Positions 51,101 through 61,829 of a stretch of 64,000 nucleotides of DNA are shown here, piece after piece. This DNA is from Aphelocoma coerulescens. Lineage: Eukaryota > Chordata > Aves > Passeriformes > Corvidae. Made by a program: the position numbers and the translations under genes. The notes beneath the pieces were generated by a model. The model saw only the letters and a program-made list of their open reading frames with translations. It did not search any database and was not told the DNA's origin. Where the stretch lies: positions 59,740,109 through 59,804,108 of the forward strand of contig NW_027184085.1 in the NCBI RefSeq assembly GCF_041296385.1, given 5' to 3'. Within the stretch, counting starts at the first letter, position 1; every line of letters begins with the position of its first letter.

Positions 51101-54100
51101 TTTTAAATGTTTCTAGCTTATATTTTTATTTATGTATTTACTGGCATATTTTTCTACTCTGCAGGAAGTTTCTGAGAGTTCAATCTTTTATTTTGAGGGT
51201 GAAATTTTGTCCTTTTAACCCTGAGATTGCTAATCAGTCCAGATGCTTAAACTGTATGGAGCAACCCCCTCACCTTTCCTTCCAGTGTGCAGCAGATAAA
51301 AGTATTTTCCATTTTAATAATTGCTCCTGTTAGGTGCCTTAGTGGAAGGCAGCCCAAAGCCTGTTTGTACATGGCCTCATATTTGACTGACAGGCTGATT
51401 CTGGGCTATCTCTGTATAATTTGTCTCTGCTCAAATCCAAGTCTTTCAAGGAAGGGAACACAAAATACTTACAAGTATGTACACACACTTCAAATTCAAA
51501 GAGATGTAAATCTGATTTAGTCATTTTAGTAGCTATTTCTTTCCTTCCACAGTTTTTTTCTTGCCATCTTAGGTACTATTTGTACTGAATTGCTTCATTT
51601 TATGTTTTCATTTATACCAGTTCTCTGATATTACATCAGAATTAACAAATATCTCGATGATTAGTTTATATTGCTTACAGAGACACAAATGTGGGTCTCT
51701 TCATGAGTTACTTATCCACATTCTGTTAGATTAAGTACATTATAAGGTATTACAGGTGTGATTGTTTTTTTATCTTTTGTGGAATTTTGGGGGAGGGAAG
51801 GGAGAGGGTGATTTTTGTCTGCTTGTTTGGGTTTGTTTTTTTCATGTAGTCTTTGGTAATATATTACATTTTTCTTTAAAAAAAATCTCTAAACACTTGA
51901 CGTAATTTTGCCTAAAGAAAAAATTCTGGTTTATTTTTCTAGCAAGAGCAATTTTGCTATTTCCAAAGAATTGTTCAATGAGATTATCTTGAAAATAAAG
52001 TTCACCTGAAAAAGGGACTTAAAATCTGAATGACTGGATTGGATCATTGATACAAAATGGGAACTTGCCAAGACGGCATAGAGAAGACTGTTCCAATTTG
52101 TCAAGTCTGAGGTCCACTGATTCTGTGGTTGACAACAACTCTTCCTTATGGAGAGCAGTAGATGGTTTAAAGATAGTGTGGGCAGCAAACTATCCTGTGT
52201 AAATGACAGAGAGCAGGAGGGGTAGGTCTGCCATCCCTGCCAGTTCAGCCTTTAAGTCACAAGCAGAATGTTTGGAGACCTTGTTTTAAAAATATTACTG
52301 TCAGCTAATCATCAAACCTAGCTCCCATGCACCCTTTTCCACTGAAATAAGCATTTGGAAATGTAGCTGCAGGGTACTCACTGGCCAACTTCCCAGTCGC
52401 CTCTGCCATCTGTCTGGAATTCAACCCAATGGACACAGGAGGCTAGCTAGAAAAGGGATTGGTGTCCTGTGCTCTATGTTGTTTGTTTTATTATTAACAA
52501 ACAGTCCTACCATTCTGAAAATGGTAGAAATAGTCCACAGTAAAAAATCCACCACCAGATCTAAACTTTTCCAAATTTAGTGATGTTCCAAACTGTTGGT
52601 TTGATTTAGAGCCAGATGAAATTAACATAAATTTAGTAATAACCATAAAGCCTAACTAAAGATCTGTTTGTGCTAGTAGCAGTAACCCTTTTACTAGAGC
52701 TGGTCAAGCATCAAAATTCATTAATTTCTATACACAAAATAGTATGAGTATTTATATTCTGTGGTGTTGCATCATTCATTATTTATGAACCCCCTAAAAA
52801 TCAGGTGCCTATAAATTTTCCAGGTTTTGTGCTTAGGCTAGAACTAAGTACTAACTGATTGATCAAAATTTAAATAAGAGGTGATACGTTGTTTTTTAGA
52901 CTGCATAAAATTTGAGAGAATAAACAGCAGAATATAATTTACTTATACTCAAATATAGAACATGATGAGAAGTTATTTTCTCAAAAAATTTCTGAATACT
53001 TCCAAAGGAATGCAATTGTAAGATCATTATGGTTGCCTAGAATGTGAGTAACTAACTGTAAAGTGTGCATCTTATCTAGTAAACATAAATTCTGATAAAG
53101 AAGTTAATGCTTCATTTTTCTGTGTTGTTGCCAGATTAGGCTGCTAAAATTCAGATTAAATGGTTTTAAAGTTTCAGCTATTATTCTTTTCTAACATGCT
53201 ACAAAGTAAACTTTATGAGAAATTTTGGAAATTAAGGATAATCTTGTCCATAGAACAAGTCTTAAAGTCAAAAAAAGACGGCAATATGATGGACAAAATT
53301 ATTTTGCAAAACACTGACCAGCAGTACTCTTACATAGCACATTTTCCTGCAACAAAAGCAAGAGACTAGATAAAACTTCTTGTTTGTCTTGAATTTTCCA
53401 GCATTGCTGCCAAAGTGAGGTGCAATATTTTACATGATTTACATATAACATCTGTAGAAGGCATGAAATCTTTATTTATGTACATTAAAACAATACCCAG
53501 TCCAAATTTCTCTACCAATTGAAAGGCTTCAAATCCACTTACACACTGGATTAGAAACATTTTCAGGAGCTAAGATACCTGAAGTCTTACTGCAAAGAGT
53601 TGAGCAGCATAGTATTCAGCTTAAAGAAATTAATCTTTATTTTTATGTCTTCGTATATGTGTGACTTAAACATCTCTCTGATATTTGTTCTCATGGTCTC
53701 TAATTGTTGTATTTTATCTACATAACTACCATGTATAACCTGAAAAACTTCCGTGCTCATCGGGTTTTGCTGCTTTAATGTATATTGCCCCCATGTACTG
53801 CTAAGGGCAGATGTATTTCTCTTTATGTGTCTTTGAAAATGGTGTTCCAGTGGTATAACCCTGGCAATAATTTTGGTTACATGGATTCTCTTTCTCAGAA
53901 TATTCAGTTTGCTTGGCCTCATATTTCTTAAAATTGCAGGGCTTTTTTAAACTGTGCAGTGCACATTACTGCATACTGCACAAGAGAAGGGCCCTGTTTT
54001 GACTGTGAACACTCATACCTCCAGATGTAAACATAATACAGTCATCTTTTTCCACAGCACTTTTCAGACAGTTAATAAATTGATCCATATGGAAAAGGCC

Positions 54101-57100
54101 ATGTGAAGATTAATTTCTTTTGTTCATTTTGTCCTTGTTTTTCATTAATTTGTCGACTGCAAAAACCAGGCTGATGTGTAGGTTGGTAAGTTGCCTAATG
54201 CTATCTAGCTGATCTTGGGAAAAGTTCGTGGAAAAATTCAGCTTTCTCTAAATATTTTTGGAGTATATTGGTATTTCTTCTGGAAGCCTTGATAGTCATG
54301 CAAATATCACTTGAGTTTTAGCACTGACAAGCAGAAAATGAGAACCTGCTCAAACAATACTTGATGAAATTGATGGTGATGGTGTACAAACTAAAGGATT
54401 TGGTTTTAGTTTAAACAGCTATAATACATTCATATAATCTCTGTGCTATTATTTGGCTGATCATAAATGAAGTCCATGACAGCTGTACCTCGGCAATCCA
54501 CCTAGAAATTACAGCTGCTTGTGGATTCAGTGTGTGAAGACCACAATTTTAATTTGAATTAATTAATATTTTCTAACAACAATTGAGAAAGGAGATTACT
54601 ATCTGAACATAAGTTGCTAGAGAGAGCTATTGTGTACAGATAAAATTGCAGATTGATCTGGAATCTTAAAAGCCTAATTGTAATCAAAAGACAGCATCTT
54701 CAGTTTTGAAAGGTTGTTCTTCGGTAGAAAAGCTAAAGAACTGATTTCTGATTTGCATTAGAAGCTACATGCACATTACACAGCATCAATATGGTATCAT
54801 TCCCTGATTTTGTGAGTAAGAAACAAGCATGGCAAAAATATCAGCAGGTTATAATGAAAAGACTGAGAGAAAGTTCAGTTCATCTTAAGCATAACCAATA
54901 TGCTCTTTATAGGGCCTTTTTGTTGCAAATGTTGATCATGGTAAGTAAATATTTCTCTTAAACTGAACTTCTAGCATCAGCTTCAGTGTCTGCCATTCAA
55001 AATACCTTAAAATCACTGATGTACTGAAAAGTATTCCTACCTGGTTTTATTATAATATGTTCCATCAGGTAAATCTCCTTTCATTTAGTTGAATTTATAC
55101 CTTATCCTCTATCAAAACTAATTCAGCACTTCCAAAAAGAGAGGGGTTTTTGTGAAATTTAATTAATTTTTAATTTAAGTGAGGAGTGAATGACCACAAC
55201 TAACTGCCTTGTGTTCAGCCTAAAACTGAGTGTGGTAATATTAGCCAGCAAGTAGATGAAGTTACATGGGTATTGACCTTCCTTTTGTATCAGGGCATAT
55301 TTTTTTCTTTGTGGAAAAGGAAAGCAATCTCAAAGTATTCAGGATTTCTTTTGACTCCTTTGGTATATCTGTATCATCAGGTAAGTCCAAGATTTTATTT
55401 TGTCTTCCTGATCTAAGTAGTGAAGATTCTGATTTAATACCCTCCGGAGCAGACAGTTAAAAAACCCTCCATCTATTACTGTTGTAGGGTTGCCTAGAAA
55501 CTCTTAAGGCTTCAAAGCTAGGGCAGACCAAAGAGAATTCTTTTCTTGTGTCCAACTCTCTAGTTGCTGTTAAGTCAGTTTGGGATTTAATATGTTTCTG
55601 ATCTGCATCCCTATAGCTCTTTCTGGTAATAACTCTCTCTTTCCAGTGAAATAGGATTTGGCTTTCAGTTTAGTGGGCAGAATTAGCAGGAGCAAGATGC
55701 TTTCTGTAGAGAGAACCCTTGGACATTGGATTCAGTGCAGCTGGAAATCCATCTGAGCCAGTCTTGACTCCAGTGAGGTAAGATAAAAGATTCATATTTT
55801 TGTTCTGCCCTTCCTCATCTTGGATTGCAGGCAGCAACTATTTTGGACACTGCCTTGTTTAGTCCATTTTTGAAATGAGCTGCTACTCTATAGGGACAGA
55901 TAGTGAACTTTACTTCTGTTTGTGGTATAAAAATGGTGACAGACATTATAAAAAAGGAACAGGAAGATAAAAACACTTTGAAGAACTTTGTTTAGCTTTG
56001 CTGTATTTGGAGAGACTTATTTATAACATTAGTAAAGGCATGATGCATTTGTATACCAGCGAACATTAAGTGTTTATCGCATATGGTTTGTGAACAGTCA
56101 ATACTTAAAACCGGACAAAATTCTTCAGGTGTAAATCAAAATGAGGGCCCTCTTTTTGACAGCTATCCTATCACTGTTCGTTGTTAAATGTGTATTTTTA
56201 ACACTGTCAAGTACAGAAGTTGCAAGGAGATTCGGCTGGTCATTGCAAGACCATTATGGGAGTGTTTTTCTAGTTTGTCTCCATATCAGAGAATGATGAA
56301 GGTTAGAGTGGAAACATTATGGAAAGAGAATGATGTGAAAAGAGAAGATTGAAACAATCAATCAAAGAGAGGATGCAATCAAGGCAAGGAGCATTTAGAA
56401 CCCAAGTTAGGGAGTATTACAGAAAGACATAGATGGAAAGTAAGAAATGGAAAAGTTATTAGATGAAGAGGGACAATGACGTAGATTATGCAAAAGGCCC
56501 TGGGTTTTTTGTGTGTTCAGGGGCCCAAAAATCTCTTGCCAGCTTTGATTGTCATCAATAAAACTGCTTCCTCACAATTACCATATGTATCTGGAAGCTA
56601 GCCACACTCCTTGTTTAACCACAGTACATGCTTTGGAAATTTCATTTAAATGTCAAAACTGTCTGTTTGAATTGAATTGGATTCTATTTAACTGTTTGCT
56701 TTTATCTAAGTCAACTTGCAGCACCAAAATAGCTGAGGATTTTTCTAACTTTTAACATCTTCCTCTCCATTTCTTACTTTCTGCAGTGTCAAAATACATT
56801 TTGGTTTTGCTGTGTGACTGCCTCACACACACATGCACATCACACTAATAAAAGAGGGGAAAAGTGAGTCTGGAATTTTGTAATGCTCCAAATTGGCCTG
56901 AACTCTGTATTTAAAGTTTAATGGTATAGCTCTGAACTATCACGTGTTGTGGGCAATGGTCCATAAAGTGCTCTCTCCAGTACTCCTTTTGGATCATCTA
57001 ACTCATGATTACCAAGATGTTCCAATGCATGGGAACTGTCTCTCTCATCCTTTTGTCTTGTAGACATCATGGGTTTTCTTAGATACTTATGAAGGTTGGA

Positions 57101-57831
57101 CCAAGTGCATTGTTTACATTTTTGTGACTCTAAAAACAATACAAACAAAAAAAATCATTTAAAAAACACTTCATCCACTCTGTCAAATTTTGAATGAGTT
57201 TGTTAGCCATTCTTCAGCAGCCACTAAATCATCTGTATGCATCTTACTAGAAAACTTTTCAGTTCATTATCTCTTAATAACTGAAAAAAACAGCTGGTGC
57301 CAAAGCTGCACCATATGGCAGATCTTCACTGACACAAGTGCTTATGGTGATATAATAATGAATGAAAAATTGAAGGATTAGTTGATGATATATAGTATAG
57401 AAGAGAGGCTTCAAGAGATCTCTGCTTGTATGGATCACATGAACAGTTCTGACCCGGCTGTTCAATACAAGGGCAAGGTCTTTCATTTATGCTTATCGTA
57501 ATGGATGACTGTAGTTTGGAGCAGTAGCAGTTGGGCAGGCAGCTCTGACCAACCTCTTGTCTACAGAGCGACCTGAATCTCATTGTTCCTTTTTGGTTCT
57601 GCATACATGGTTTTGCATAATTTAGGAATGCACAGTAATATAACATAGCCTTTATAGTTCTTCATTTTTTCACCACCTTCCTGTTAGAGATTTTTTGATT
57701 CAGGCCGTGCCTTGCCTATTCCAGCATCTAACCTTCTTTTCTGCTGGTTCCATTATCTTTCATCAGCTGTGCTTTTACTGTTTCATCTCTCCCTTTGTGT
57801 CCTCTTCAGCTTTTTGCTCTTTCATTCAACT
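48136..57831. other. Unique non-coding DNA, two donor-rich spots
   Basis: Almost 10 kb without a recognised gene or major repeat. It contains the 23 bp duplication at 50575-50620, an A-rich patch near 49155-49200 and a cluster of splice-donor-like sites between 54930 and 55790 (see findings). A purine-rich segment (56280-56480) precedes ordinary AT-rich DNA. All frames are under 112 codons and carry no known domain. Confidence 0.5.
50575..50620. repeat. 23 bp tandem duplication, GC-rich
   Basis: The unit starting GGTCTCTCCCTGCCCCTGCA occurs at 50575-50597 and again at 50598-50620 with no mismatch; a partial, degraded copy (CTCCCTGCAGCT) precedes it. A recent local expansion. Confidence 0.9.
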
Positions 57832-58132
57832 TGTAGAGGGATTCCTTATGGAACAGGGGCATATGATACCCCTGGAAAGATTGGACAACCCAGGGTTGCT
57901 GAGGGAAAGCCCCTGAACAGGCCCCTGGCTGCAGGCAGCCCTGAGAGTCCTTGGCAAGGTATACACTGGCTGGTTCCCCTGCTGATTAGAGGCCATCTAG
58001 AGGGACTGGGCGTGAATCTTTGCAAAAGTAGATATAAGTTGGCATAGCTGAACAATAAAGGGAGAACGACGCTTAATTGAATCAGTGTACGTGTTGTTTA
58101 TCCAGCCAGCTCTCCGGACTTGGTCCCTAACA
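57832..58132 (+). mobile_element. Solo LTR with perfect 6 bp target duplication (ERVK class)
   Basis: A 301 bp element with TG...CA ends: TGTAGAGGGATTCC at the left and TTGGTCCCTAACA at the right. The six bases TCAACT occur directly on both sides (57826-57831 and 58133-58138), the 6 bp target duplication made by alpha/betaretrovirus-like (ERVK-class) integrases. A TATAAG box lies at 58033-58038 and AATAAA at 58054-58059, which gives plus orientation and a very short R region. No internal proviral sequence remains, so the full provirus was lost by LTR-LTR recombination. Frames crossing it are chance. Confidence 0.88.
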
Positions 58133-58138
58133 TCAACT

Positions 58139-61100
58139 CACAGTATAAAATTAAGTACAGATGCCTCAACATTAAGCCTCTTTAAAGCATACAGAAAACA
58201 TGGATGGTTTATCTGATTTGCCTTGTCTAATTGTCTCTGAACCCCTACCACCCATAGTTGGTCCCTTACCTGTATTCTTTTTCACCATTTTTCTCAACTC
58301 AGATCTTGGAGGCAATGTTTTTATCGTCTTTCCTTGACATGTCAAGTATCTGCCAGTCCTGCCTTATCCCCTGCTGCTCTTTCCTTATTTTCATACTTCT
58401 GTAATGTGAATTCAATTAGTTCTTTACTGGTCTTCGTCATTATTTTGTTCTTCTTCTTCCATAAAAGTATTCACTGCCACTCCTTAATTCTCCTTCCTCA
58501 TCTTACCTGTTTTGCAAACACAGCCACCCATCTCTGTACCAACTGTCCTCTCTACCCATTCAGAACCTTTGGTATGCCTTCAGACCAAGAGTTCAGGCAG
58601 TCTCTCCCCAACAGCAATTTGTGTTCACCTCAGGAACAGCATGATGGAAACAGATCTCAAATCCATTCCTATCATCTAGCTTTTCTTTCTTGGTGATTTA
58701 TGCAAAGTAATTTATCACTCAGGCACATTATTGCAAATAATCATTTTATTCTTAGAAATAGCACTGAATGCTCCCTTCCATGGTGAGTGTGAACATGAAT
58801 ATCTCAGGTCCTTTGCAGCCCTGGATCAATTATTCCAATTACCTTTTCATTACTCTTCACAAACACTGTCTTTGCCCATATGTGTCCTTCAGCTGCTGGG
58901 AATGTTATCCTGTGCATTATTTCCTGCTCTCCTTTTTGCCCAGCATGATATGTTTGGTCTTTGGTTTCAGAGCTTTTCAAGAGAAATCAGTAGTTATGCT
59001 TCAACCATTCCTTGGCATACTTTCAGCAGCAGTGAGTAGTTACATAGAAGCAAGCACCTTCACATTTTTTTTTCCCTGCAATAGTTTTAATTTTCCGCTG
59101 TAAAAGCGCCTTTTGATGTACTACTTGCACATCACTTGATAATTGTTATCTGTGCCAGTGATTTCTGCATACTGAAATCATGTTATCGCAGCACCCACTC
59201 TTGTCCTTATCTATCTCATACTATTTATATGATAGGCACCATTTTAGTTTTTCACCCACATCTTGAAGCAGTTTTTTTTTTTAAACTTCCTCTTTGGAGA
59301 TTTTTGGATTTGTTTTCAGGTAGAATGATCTACATGTGTCTGTGCTCAATTCTGTAACTACAACATGGTGTTTTGCTGCATCTTCAATAAAAACTTCTAG
59401 AGCCGTTTGATTGTACAACCTTTGGGATAGGAATAGACAATCCATTATTTTCTCCTGAATTCCCTTTTCTGGCATTTTTAGACATTACTTTTATTTTCTA
59501 GATTAAGTATCTTTACTTTTTACATAAATTTACTCCGGGTTTGTTTGGTACTTCTCATAAATTTATTTACTTTTTTTCCATTTCATTTGAGTTAGCATGT
59601 CCAATGCCACACCTTTCTATATAATTCTATCATCTAGCTCTTCAGTATGCTACAGAGTAAAATATTTTGCATGTGGTGAGCTTATTGTGTGAATGATCCA
59701 CTACTCATTTTAACATTTTTATTTATCAGTTTACAGTCACAAAACTTTTTGTCTAAGTCGCTTATCTCACAGACATATTCTTCCATAAGAAGTCTGTAGT
59801 AGTAGCTTTTGTGTCATTCTCTAAAAGGACTGTCCCTTAACATCCTCTGAAATCTATACCTTTATGATGTGACTGCATGTTTAAATATCTAGTTCAAGTG
59901 TTCTTTGAACTAAATCCCTGGTCTCTTCTTATCCTCACCCCAAGCAGTCTCTCAGCAACCTTTTCTTTATGCGGCAGAGATAAGTCCAATTGCCCAAATT
60001 TTTTCTGTTGAACTTATTTCTCCACCTTCTAGCTTTTTACCCCTTTAATATAATAGCTCTGAACAGACATCACTAGGGAGAGTTTTAAAGGTGATGAATT
60101 CTCTCAGCTATATGCAGCAGGTCCCCAGGATGCAGCATGTCCCATGTCCATCCAACGCCTCCTTGACAGATTCCCATAAGTGAGAAGGAATGCTCGTCTA
60201 GTAGCTTCCTGTTGTCAAAAATTATGCGGAGGATTTTTTTCAATTTAATTCTCCCAATATTAACATGAGACATGACTGTCTAGATTTATTTCTTACCCCA
60301 AGTGTTGGTCTGAAGTTAACGGATGTTTGTATATTCCTCTGTGTTTTCGTGACAGTTCCTAGCACTTTATTTTGTTGCTTTTCCTCCTCTTCAGCTGTGC
60401 AGTAAATTGCAGTAAATTGCAGCTGAAGCTCAGACATATATTTTAATGCAAGATACCACCTGAATCCAGTTCCATAATTCAAGATGGTGAAGCAACTCTA
60501 TATCCTTTTTACAGAGCTCCACTAAGCCCTCACTAAGAACACTTCAAGCAGGAGAGTTCCTGTTTTCTTGTACTATATTTGTATACGGTTTTAAATTTTT
60601 AGTTTGTTCTAGCAATAGCGTCCGCACTGTTTAACTTAGTTTTTCTCCATTTTCAAAGAATTTAAAATTGAAGCAGAAAAGAGATCAAGTTACACCACGG
60701 ATGAGGCTGCTTGTTTTCTTTGTTAGGGGCACTGCATTTCCTGCTGGAAAAAGCTCTTTGGAAAGATCTTCCCCGTTTCTAACATTTACACGCTGCAACA
60801 AAATGTCAACATTGGTGTGAATTTAGGTGCCTTCAGGTATCTAAGACACCGGTAGGGTCATATGATATGACACAGGACCACCTTAAGCCCCAAATCTGTC
60901 TGGAGCAGCAGCACAAGTACAAAAGAGAACACTGGAAATAGTACTAGAAACCATGAGTAGGCAGCTGAACTGCTGCCTTACTATACACCAGCGCTTTCTG
61001 TGCCCACTTTACAGAGTTGCACATTTTAGCAAGAATTTAAATTTTAATGGCAAATGCTGAGAACAGAGATTGACTGCATCAATCAAAGGAAGCATCATGT

Positions 61101-61292
61101 TTCCTATAAAGCTGTCTGGAGGTGCATGAAGAGCAACAAGGAGAGGCATTTCCTATTCTTGGGCGTAAGTAACAGACCTTTTATAGGTGAAATGTACAAG
61201 TATTTGTTGGTTCAAAAACAATCCTTTCAAGGCATTTACCCACTGTTTTGTCTCTAAGGCTGTGAATGTATTTTTCATAGTCTATATTTCAC
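58139..61292. other. Unique DNA with a long pyrimidine-rich domain
   Basis: The plus strand from about 58140 to 60050 is strongly enriched in T and C with few purine runs. Frames of 102-120 codons at 58334-58696, 58731-59039 and 58768-59103 overlap one another here; they are explained by rarity of the three stop codons, each of which contains purines. No conserved protein features (they are Ser/Phe/Leu-rich). The remainder (60050-61290) is ordinary unique DNA. Confidence 0.55.
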
Positions 61293-61824
61293 TGTGTCAT
61301 GGTTTAACCCCAGATGGAAACACAGCTCTGCACAGCTGCTCACTTACTCATCCCAAGTGGGATGGGGGACAGAATTGGGTAAAAGTGTGAGAACACTCAC
61401 AGCTTTCATGCAAACAAAGTGAAACAAGGAATTTATTCACCACTTCCATTGGCAGGGAGATGTTCAGCCATCTCTACGAAAGCCAGGCTTCATCACAAGT
61501 AATGGTGTCTTAGGAAGACAAAGAACATCACTCCTAATATTCCCTGCTTCCTCCTTCTTCCCCCAGCTTTATGGGCTGAGCACGACACCATATGGTCTGC
61601 AATATCCCTTTGGTCAGATGGAATCAGCTGTCCCAGCTGTGTCCCCTCCCAGCTCCTTCTGCAGTGCTAGGGTGTGTGAGGAGCAGAAAAGACCTTGGCT
61701 CTGTGCAAGCCCTGATCAGTTGTAAGAAAACATCCATGAGTTATCAACACTGTTTTCAGAACAAGCCCAAAACACAGCTCTACACTTGTGAAGAAAATTA
61801 ACTTTATCCCAGACAGTACCAACA
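61293..61824 (-). mobile_element. Solo LTR, ERVL-type avian family, reversed
   Basis: On the minus strand it starts TGTTGGTACTGTCTGGGATA and ends ...GGGTTAAACCATGACACA, with TG...CA termini, and includes GGGAGGGGACACAGCTGGGA and a GACCAAAGGGATATT block that I recognise from an abundant bird ERVL-type LTR. AATAAA on the minus strand is at 61432-61437. Flanking 5-mers TTCAC (61288-61292) and TACAC (61825-61829) agree at 4 of 5 bases, as expected for an old 5 bp target duplication. Length 532 bp; no internal sequence adjoins it. Two short deletions relative to the family are likely around the TATA region. Confidence 0.85.
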
Positions 61825-61829
61825 TACAC

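Noticed and set aside
54913..54940. 28 bp microexon between TATAG and GTAAGT
   Set aside because: Acceptor lacks a good pyrimidine tract, and the length is not a codon multiple; a chance donor is more likely.
55716..55784. Frame ending at GAG|GTAAGA with a peptide faintly like a fibronectin type III strand
   Set aside because: Too short to judge, phase does not fit the candidate exon at 55294-55380, and no neighbouring exons complete a domain.
58334..59103. Three overlapping frames of 102-120 codons
   Set aside because: They fall in the pyrimidine-rich domain, where stop codons are depleted; peptides are Ser/Phe/Leu-rich with no domain.
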